Below, piece after piece: positions 6,517 to 10,198 of a stretch of DNA of 10,198 bases. The notes under the pieces are model-generated. The model made no database searches. It was not told where the DNA came from and saw only the letters and a program-made list of their open reading frames with translations. The position numbers were made by a program, and so were the translations under genes. Source of the stretch: Cuniculiplasma sp. GTDB lineage: Archaea > Thermoplasmatota > Thermoplasmata > Thermoplasmatales > Thermoplasmataceae. The DNA lies in contig JAGDXN010000060.1 of assembly GCA_023256455.1 (NCBI GenBank), positions 3,695-13,892 on the forward strand. Direction: 5' to 3'. Every line of letters starts with the position of its first letter. Position 1 is the first letter of the stretch.

Positions 6517-7497
6517 TTATATCCTTATCCTGCTTACAACGCTGTATGCAATCTGCAAAAGCGTTTCCAGATCTGGTGTTTTATTTGCAGATTTCATTGC
6601 CCTTATGGCCTCCTCAATGTAATTTTTTGCAATTCCAATGGAGTAATCCACCGCCCCAGAATTTACAAGAAACTGTTTGGCCTGTGTTATACTTTCAATA
6701 TCTGTTCTCTCTCCCTTAATCACGTGTATAAGGTTCTTCACGTTTTCACCATCTGTACTTTTAAGTGCATGGATCATTGGCAGTGTGAGGGCACTGTGCT
6801 TAAAATCTGTAAATGGCTTCTTTCCAAGATTCTCCTCCTTTCCCACAATGTCAAGTACATCATCGGTGATCTGGAATGCCATACCAACATTGTATGCAAA
6901 CTTGAACATATTTTCCTGCATCTCTTTGCTGGCCCTTGCCACAACTGCTGCGGACTTTGCACCTGCACCAAAGAAATAAGCCGTCTTGTTGCTTATTATA
7001 TTAAAATACGTTTCTTCACTTATTTTTAAATTCTTAAGATTTCTTGATTCCATTATCTGACCCTCAGCCAGTTTTCTAGCAGCTGTTGCAACTATGGAAG
7101 AAACCTCCTTGCCATAGGTAGCACCAAGCCTGTATGCAACTGAAAACAGGAAATCACCAGTAACGATTGCATCCGGTATATTGTATTTTATATGAAGAGC
7201 CGGAGATCCTCTGCGCTCATCAGCCTCATCAATTATGTCATCGTGGATGAGGCTTGCAGAATGCATGATTTCATATGCAACCGCAAGATCTAAAACTCTC
7301 TCTATATCGTCATCTTCATTAAGTTCATAAACCAACATTACAATAAGCGGTCTTAATCTCTTTCCACCAGACCGGAGTGTGTACAGGGACATATCTGTGA
7401 GTTCCGGATTGTCAGTTTGGAGAACCTCCTCGATTCTTTTGTTAATCATTTCGAGTTTTCCACTGACATCCATTTTAATATTAAGGACTTCTCCCAT
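6517..7497 (-). CDS. Trans-isoprenyl diphosphate synthase (GGPP synthase or longer-chain polyprenyl synthase)
   Basis: A 326-residue head-to-tail prenyl chain elongation enzyme that adds isopentenyl diphosphate units to an allylic diphosphate using Mg2+. It shows GGKRLRP (44-50), the first Asp-rich motif DDIID (86-90) followed by ERRGSP, and the second, DDVLD (212-216), with the downstream GKK. In archaea such enzymes make GGPP for ether lipids or longer chains for quinones. The chain-length site five residues before the first motif is Ala81 (HSASLIHDD). Sulfolobus GGPP synthase has Phe there (HTFTLIHDD), while long-chain synthases usually have Ala, so a product longer than C20 is possible. 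It is first in a three-gene operon. The ATG at 7497 is about 37 bases from a TATA-like box; an internal ATG at 7473 is an alternative. Confidence 0.92.
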   Translation of the reverse strand: MGEVLNIKMDVSGKLEMINKRIEEVLQTDNPELTDMSLYTLRSGGKRLRPLIVMLVYELNEDDDIERVLDLAVAYEIMHSASLIHDDIIDEADERRGSPALHIKYNIPDAIVTGDFLFSVAYRLGATYGKEVSSIVATAARKLAEGQIMESRNLKNLKISEETYFNIISNKTAYFFGAGAKSAAVVARASKEMQENMFKFAYNVGMAFQITDDVLDIVGKEENLGKKPFTDFKHSALTLPMIHALKSTDGENVKNLIHVIKGERTDIESITQAKQFLVNSGAVDYSIGIAKNYIEEAIRAMKSANKTPDLETLLQIAYSVVSRIRI

Positions 7498-7529
7498 ATC
7501 ATATCAACATTCAGTAATCCCATGGAGGC

Positions 7530-7538
7530 AATTTAAAC
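7530..7538 (-). promoter_or_regulatory. TATA-like box of the prenyl synthase operon
   Basis: On the minus strand this reads gtttaaatt. It is about 37 bases before the ATG at 7497, which predicts a leader of roughly 12 bases. The gap from 7498 to 7581 holds no gene. Confidence 0.4.
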
Positions 7539-7581
7539 TTTTTACCAAACTTTTTGATCTTTTTCAGTTATTTTGACAAAT

Positions 7582-7749
7582 TCAATTTTTTTCTCCTCTG
7601 GAGAGGCACTGGGGGCATACACAGTCACTTGAAACTTTTTTGAGGTAGTTCAAAAAATTTCTATCTGTGTGTACGGACGAACACCAGCATATTCCTTCAT
7701 AGCTTCCACACTGGAATTCCCTACCGCATAACTGACATTCCTTAATCAT
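7582..7749 (-). CDS. Small cysteine-rich CWC-type zinc-binding protein
   Basis: A 55-residue protein with eight cysteines in the order CQLCGREFQC, then CWC, then CVCPQC and a Leu. This spacing matches the Cys_rich_CWC family (CP-x-CG-x-x-F-x-C ... CWC ... C-x-C-x-x-CL), small predicted metal-binding proteins of unknown role in bacteria and archaea. One or two Zn sites are likely by inference from the Cys count. I chose ATG 7749 because homologues usually begin just before the first CxxC and because a clear TATA-like box lies 24-25 bases upstream, fitting a leaderless mRNA. A GTG at 7812 would give a 76-residue form with the lead MALINLYRGKNKLYTIEKFYD. It seems to stand alone, between the prenyl synthase operon and alba. 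Confidence 0.78.
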   Translation of the reverse strand: MIKECQLCGREFQCGSYEGICWCSSVHTDRNFLNYLKKVSSDCVCPQCLSRGEKN

Positions 7750-7770
7750 GTCGTAAAATTTTTCTATGGT

Positions 7771-7776
7771 ATATAA
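7771..7776 (-). promoter_or_regulatory. TATA-like box of the CWC zinc-binding gene
   Basis: On the minus strand this reads ttatat (in aagttatatacc), centred about 24-25 bases before ATG 7749. It falls inside the 76-residue reading that begins at GTG 7812, so it argues for the shorter protein. Confidence 0.45.
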
Positions 7777-7902
7777 CTTATTCTTTCCTCGGTATAAATT
7801 AATTAACGCCACTTATTGCAGTTAAAATATTCAAGCAATGGCCATAATCAGTGAGTAACCATAATTAAAAGAAATTCTTATAAATGGATATATTTAAAAT
7901 GT

Positions 7903-8172
7903 TTACTTCTGGAGTGTAATCTCTATGGATGAAACGTTTGTTTCTCCTCTCTCTCCCTCGACCTTTTCTGTTTCTATGTTAATTTTTGAATACTTAAGGT
8001 TCTGTACAAACTTGTTTTTTGTTATCTCCGCTATGTCTACTGCCTTGCTTATGGATTTACCCCTTGCCTTTATGACAATTTTGTCAACATTGTTGTTGAA
8101 CTGGGTTACTATAGCAAGCACATAATTCATAGTGGGCTTCTTTCCGACGTATATGATGTTCTCTTCAGCCAT
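7903..8172 (-). CDS. albA: Alba, DNA/RNA-binding chromatin protein
   Basis: An 89-residue archaeal chromatin protein that binds DNA (and RNA) as dimers, coats the chromosome and can affect transcription and replication. It begins MAEENIIYVGKKPTMNYV, the typical Alba start. The paired lysines in GKKP correspond to the DNA-contacting Lys16/Lys17 region of Sso10b. The second conserved block KARGKSISKAVDIAEI follows, and the protein ends with the beta hairpin GERGETNVSSIEITL. Its length is normal for the family. An in-frame GTG at 8181 would add MIT, but that GTG is part of the Shine-Dalgarno-like GTGATT, so ATG 8172 is preferred. It has its own promoter and is monocistronic, with about 65 bases between it and the Lrp-type gene upstream. 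Confidence 0.95.
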   Translation of the reverse strand: MAEENIIYVGKKPTMNYVLAIVTQFNNNVDKIVIKARGKSISKAVDIAEITKNKFVQNLKYSKINIETEKVEGERGETNVSSIEITLQK

Positions 8173-8175
8173 TGT

Positions 8176-8181
8176 AATCAC
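8176..8181 (-). promoter_or_regulatory. Shine-Dalgarno site deciding the alba start
   Basis: GTGATT on the minus strand matches the archaeal 16S 3' end (ATCACCTCC). It lies three bases before ATG 8172 and contains the competing GTG start at 8181, favouring the ATG. Confidence 0.5.
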
Positions 8182-8203
8182 TTAAGAAGTAAATTCAAAG
8201 ATT

Positions 8204-8212
8204 CTATTTAAT
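8204..8212 (-). promoter_or_regulatory. TATA-like box of alba
   Basis: On the minus strand this reads attaaatag, about 36 bases before ATG 8172. It predicts a leader of about 11 bases, just long enough to hold the Shine-Dalgarno site. Confidence 0.42.
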
Positions 8213-8246
8213 CATATCTAAAATTTCCTTTGATTAATTGCCGCTT

Positions 8247-8669
8247 TTATTTTAGGCGAATTAGAGTTTCTGTGTTCCTGATTCCAGTAACTGATCTGAT
8301 CATATCCAGATTATCATTTAGCGTTTCAAGGTCGGCATATTCGACAACAATGGCAATGTCATTCTTCCCAGATACCTCATAGATTTTTTCAAATTTTTTT
8401 CTAATCTGCTGCAAAACTGAGTTCATGTATGCGGGTTCGCACCTGGCAAGTATTATGGCCTCCTTTTTTCCATCGTTTATTTCTACAGTAAATTTTTTGA
8501 TTATCTTATTTTTTACCAGTTTCTCTATCCTTTTTCTAACAGTTCCCTCTGTAATACCCAGCCTTCTGGCTATTTCACTGTTGGTCATCCTGGAATTTTC
8601 TGCCAGGAATTTTAATATTTCCGTATCCTTTTCGTCCAGATTCTTTCGATTACCTGTAGATTGTTCCAT
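8247..8669 (-). CDS. Lrp/AsnC family transcriptional regulator
   Basis: A 140-residue DNA-binding regulator. Residues about 11-65 are the AsnC-type winged HTH (LDEKDTEILKFLAENSRM then NSEIARRLGITEGTVRKRIEKL). About 68-140 form the RAM/ACT-like ligand domain (AIILARCEPAY ... VSGKNDIAIVVEYADLETL ... TETLIRLK). These proteins form octamers and usually sense amino acids, controlling amino acid metabolism or their own gene. The ATG lies inside the end of the upstream 93-residue gene (20-base overlap, different frame), so the two are co-transcribed and probably translationally coupled. No strong Shine-Dalgarno site is visible before the ATG. The target genes and effector cannot be read from the sequence. 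The ALDH7 gene is in the window but not adjacent, so any regulatory link is speculation. Confidence 0.93.
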   Translation of the reverse strand: MEQSTGNRKNLDEKDTEILKFLAENSRMTNSEIARRLGITEGTVRKRIEKLVKNKIIKKFTVEINDGKKEAIILARCEPAYMNSVLQQIRKKFEKIYEVSGKNDIAIVVEYADLETLNDNLDMIRSVTGIRNTETLIRLK

Positions 8670-8931
8670 CAGAGCCTTGCCCGCCCTTCGAAGAATTCTT
8701 CTTAATCAATTCCTTTGGAACCTGGTTGAGCCTTATTATATTGGTAGCTTGAACCATATAAACAGGGAGACCGGTGTTGGGGTCATTCCCATTTCTCATT
8801 ATGCCCACGATTTCCATCTTTATCTGCAGGACTGAGCCGTCCTCAAGCTTTACTCTTACCCATTTGGGTTCATCCTCAACCTCAAAGTTTACTATCTCAG
8901 CATCTTCAGGCATGCCATTGGGAAATACCAT
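8650..8931 (-). CDS. Conserved-looking small archaeal protein of unknown function, co-transcribed with the Lrp/AsnC gene
   Basis: A 93-residue protein. The core reads as a small beta-barrel pattern: EPKWVRVKLEDGSVLQIKM, IVGIMRNGND, a turn PNTGLPVY, then MVQATNIIRLNQVP. A flexible, Gly/Ser-rich C-terminus follows (NSSKGGQGSDGT). It has no Cys, membrane segment or signal peptide. I recall similar short proteins in other archaea but cannot name a family. The ATG at 8931 has a strong TATA-like box exactly 25 bases upstream and no leader, so it is the first gene of a leaderless two-gene mRNA. Its last 20 bases overlap the start of the Lrp-type regulator, suggesting a shared role or dose-matched expression. 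An internal Met7 is a less likely start. Confidence 0.82.
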   Translation of the reverse strand: MVFPNGMPEDAEIVNFEVEDEPKWVRVKLEDGSVLQIKMEIVGIMRNGNDPNTGLPVYMVQATNIIRLNQVPKELIKKNSSKGGQGSDGTIYR

Positions 8932-8950
8932 AGGTCAATATGTCAATTCC

Positions 8951-8961
8951 ATATATAAAAA
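8951..8961 (-). promoter_or_regulatory. TATA-like box of the 93-residue/Lrp operon
   Basis: On the minus strand this reads tttttatatat, centred 25 bases before ATG 8931. It is the best TATA match in the window and fits a leaderless transcript. Confidence 0.6.
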
Positions 8962-8993
8962 GATAGAAACAGCGATGTACATAAGGAAAGCTA

Positions 8994-9005
8994 TTTTATT
9001 TAATA
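8994..9005 (+). promoter_or_regulatory. Box A-like promoter of tRNA-Leu
   Basis: The block ttttatttaata is centred about 24-26 bases before the tRNA 5' end. This is the usual box A position for an archaeal tRNA with little or no 5' leader. It lies back to back with the divergent promoter at 8951-8961. Confidence 0.45.
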
Positions 9006-9023
9006 TGCACTGATCCCTGAGAA

Positions 9024-9108
9024 GCGAGGGTTACTGAGCTTGGTCAAAGGTGCAGGACTTAAGATCCTGTCTCGCAGGAGTTCGTGGGTTCAAATCCCTC
9101 CCCTCGCA
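9024..9108 (+). tRNA. tRNA-Leu(UAA)
   Basis: A class II tRNA of 85 bases that reads UUA codons (and UUG by wobble). The acceptor stem GCGAGGG/CCCTCGC is perfect, with discriminator A at 9108 and no encoded CCA. The anticodon stem CAGGA/TCCTG closes the 7-base loop CTTAAGA, giving anticodon TAA at 9059-9061 or, counted from U33 at 9059, at 9060-9062; the loop order C-T-T-A-A-G-A sets it as TAA after CT. The long variable arm has stem CTC/GAG (9071-9073 with 9078-9080), as expected for Leu. The T loop TTCAAAT (9089-9095) is canonical. There is no intron. The T stem GTGGG/CCCTC carries one U-U mismatch (9085 with 9099). Confidence 0.95.
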
Positions 9109-9124
9109 TAAACATTATTATAAA

Positions 9125-9189
9125 GTTCTGGATATATTTCATTTCCATTCATTATGGGAAAACCATGTCTTTTCAAAAAAGTCCAGAAC
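9125..9189. repeat. 8-bp inverted repeat in the gap after tRNA-Leu
   Basis: GTTCTGGA (9125-9132) and TCCAGAAC (9182-9189) are perfect inverted copies 49 bases apart. Between them a smaller pair, ATGG/CCAT (9154-9157 and 9163-9166), could form an inner hairpin around six bases. The gap 9109-9320 has no protein gene. The structure could belong to a tRNA trailer, a small RNA or a mobile-element remnant, or be chance; nothing visible decides. Confidence 0.35.
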
Positions 9190-9249
9190 CTTAAATTTGT
9201 AAAGGCAAAGTTTGGAATTAATTTAAAATATCTGAATGTATGGCAGATT

Positions 9250-9292
9250 AAAAAAAATTGAATGCAGGGTAAGGTTAAACGGATTTACCCTG
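9250..9292 (-). terminator. Hairpin plus U8 terminator after the 258-residue gene
   Basis: On the minus strand CAGGGTAA (9292-9285) pairs perfectly with TTACCCTG (9272-9265) around a 12-base loop. Seven bases on comes TTTTTTTT (A8 at 9250-9257 on the plus strand). It begins 28 bases after the stop of the minus-strand 258-residue gene. This is the strongest terminator-like structure in the window. Confidence 0.62.
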
Positions 9293-9320
9293 TCACAAAT
9301 TTATTTTACTATTAATTTAC

Positions 9321-10097
9321 TTATTTTCCATTATTTTGTTGTATTTGCTTAACCTTAAGTTCATCCATATGGACTTTTGCTGCAACATCATAAAAGCATA
9401 TGCAAATTTCGTCATTGGAATTCAGAATTTCGAGAATTGCTTCACCACCAAAGTTTTCCCTGTTTCCAGCCTCTGAATGAATTGTCTCAATTTGCTCATC
9501 CATTATTTCCAGATCAAACTTCAGATTATTTGATGTTCCAATTACTATGCAATTTTTTATCTCCCTGGCCTTCGATTTAATATAGGGTATGGCCTGTGAT
9601 CCATTCATATAGGTTTTCTCCAGAAGATATTCCCTTCCCTGTTCCCTGTAATTTATTAAGTTCAGCATTTCAGGAATCCTCTGGGAAAAATGTTTTCTGA
9701 ATATATGCTCAGGAGTTAAACTGAAACTCTCCCCTTTTATTTTGTCCAAAAAGCCAATTGAAGTCTCAAGGTCCCATTCTATATTTACCAGTGTAGATGT
9801 TCCAGCTGCCCGGTATTTTAATAAAATTTCCATCCTTACCTCATTGTTCACACTGTGGCATCTGTATTCTATGGTATCCCCCCTTACCAGGGGTCCATTC
9901 AGTACACCGTAATAGGTTGTCCCTTTGGATTGTTCCACATCCGGGGCAAATATAATATCCCATTTTTCGTCAGTGATTTTCTTCAGGACTGCTATATGGG
10001 CCATTGGATTAAAGAAAAGCCATGGGTTGCTCATAAATTCCACTGTTACTGGTGGAGGCAATGGAATACTGATTTCAAAGTTATATTTAGTTTTCAT
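9321..10097 (-). CDS. Uncharacterised protein with probable SRPBCC (START/Bet v1-like) N-terminal half
   Basis: A 258-residue, probably cytosolic protein with no signal peptide or membrane segment. The first 145 residues follow the order of a helix-grip fold: a first strand (YNFEISIPLP), a short helix region (PVTVEFMSNPWLFFNPM), several strands (KWDIIFAP, GTTYYGVLNG, DTIEYRCHS, EVRMEILLKY, STLVNIEWDLE), then a long C-terminal helix (TPEHIFRKHFSQRIPEML). This resembles SRPBCC proteins such as the STK_08120 type in Sulfolobus, which bind hydrophobic ligands in a cavity. That is pattern-based inference. Residues about 160-258 (IKNCIVIGTSNN ... EAILEILNSNDEICICFYDVA ... MDELKVKQIQQNNGK) are an extra alpha/beta-like region I cannot assign. 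The ATG at 10097 has a TATA-like box 27 bases upstream, and a strong terminator follows, so it is monocistronic. Confidence 0.8.
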   Translation of the reverse strand: MKTKYNFEISIPLPPPVTVEFMSNPWLFFNPMAHIAVLKKITDEKWDIIFAPDVEQSKGTTYYGVLNGPLVRGDTIEYRCHSVNNEVRMEILLKYRAAGTSTLVNIEWDLETSIGFLDKIKGESFSLTPEHIFRKHFSQRIPEMLNLINYREQGREYLLEKTYMNGSQAIPYIKSKAREIKNCIVIGTSNNLKFDLEIMDEQIETIHSEAGNRENFGGEAILEILNSNDEICICFYDVAAKVHMDELKVKQIQQNNGK

Positions 10098-10119
10098 ACA
10101 AAGATATATTGTAATGAAG

Positions 10120-10128
10120 TTTAAAAAA
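10120..10128 (-). promoter_or_regulatory. TATA-like box of the 258-residue gene
   Basis: On the minus strand this reads ttttttaaa, centred 27 bases before ATG 10097, which fits a leaderless mRNA. The surrounding 10098-10198 stretch is very AT-rich, so chance matches are likely. Confidence 0.4.
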
Positions 10129-10198
10129 TATTTGTTAAAAATTTTTTTAAAAAATACTTTACAAAATTATATTAATTTGATATAATTAGAAATAATTA

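Noticed and set aside
5335..7029. Plus-strand open frames opposite the ArsA-like and prenyl synthase genes
   Set aside because: The opposite strand carries two complete, motif-rich enzymes; these frames show no domains.
7813..7902. Hidden small gene or RNA between alba and the CWC gene
   Set aside because: Only very short frames are present on both strands; a TATA-like ttataaatgg on the plus strand near 7879 leads only into the antisense of alba.
8173..8181. GTG start for alba at 8181
   Set aside because: The GTG is part of the Shine-Dalgarno-like GTGATT, and Alba proteins normally begin at the MAEE-type start found at 8172.
9024..9320. tRNA-linked integration site of a mobile element
   Set aside because: There is no integrase, and no second copy of the tRNA 3' end within the window.
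9925..10185. Plus-strand open frame at the right edge
   Set aside because: It is antisense to the start of the 258-residue gene and runs into AT-rich non-coding sequence.
1..10198. CRISPR array, toxin-antitoxin pair, restriction or other defence system
   Set aside because: I saw no regularly spaced repeats and no defence-related motifs; the gene set is housekeeping-like.

Overview
The window looks like chromosomal DNA of an acidophilic archaeon, most likely a member of the Thermoplasmatales (Thermoplasma, Ferroplasma, Cuniculiplasma and relatives). That is an inference from four things: an archaeal DNA primase small subunit, an Alba chromatin protein, a tRNA-Leu with no encoded CCA, and a large secreted peptidase of the acid-active S53 (sedolisin) family. 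AT-rich TATA-like boxes sit about 25 bases before several start codons, as expected for leaderless archaeal transcripts. Ile ATA and Arg AGG/AGA codons are frequent. There is no transposase, integrase, CRISPR array or phage gene; this is a mostly ordinary core-genome segment.

Left side (1-5006): the 5' part of a minus-strand primase gene (priS) runs off the left edge. Only 29 bases separate its outermost ATG from the divergent gene for a 1048-residue cell-surface S53 peptidase, which has a membrane segment at each end and about 38 N-glycosylation sequons. An AT hairpin with a T8 run separates it from a convergent ALDH7 (antiquitin-type) aldehyde dehydrogenase.

Centre (5121-7497): a minus-strand operon of three genes encodes a trans-prenyl diphosphate synthase, an ArsA/Get3-like ATPase with a C-terminal Hsp20-like domain, and a 66-residue protein of unknown function. 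Both junctions are TAA-A-ATG, one base apart, and a hairpin with a T6 run follows the last gene.

Right side (7582-10198): on the minus strand lie a small cysteine-rich CWC-type zinc-binding protein, Alba, an Lrp/AsnC regulator whose start overlaps the end of a conserved-looking 93-residue protein, and at the far right a 258-residue protein with a probable SRPBCC (START/Bet v1-like) N-terminal half. A plus-strand tRNA-Leu(UAA) sits between the last two. The gap at 9109-9320 holds an inverted repeat and a strong hairpin-plus-U8 terminator. Positions 10098-10198 are AT-rich and hold only the promoter of the last gene.

The genes fall into replication and chromatin (primase, Alba), envelope and secreted proteolysis (S53 peptidase), isoprenoid and membrane biogenesis (prenyl synthase with ArsA/Get3-like ATPase), amino acid or aldehyde metabolism (ALDH7, Lrp/AsnC), and translation (tRNA-Leu). 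The most interesting leads are the prenyl synthase/Get3d-like/66-residue operon, the doubly anchored S53 peptidase that lacks a recognisable propeptide, and the small residue at the chain-length site of the prenyl synthase.
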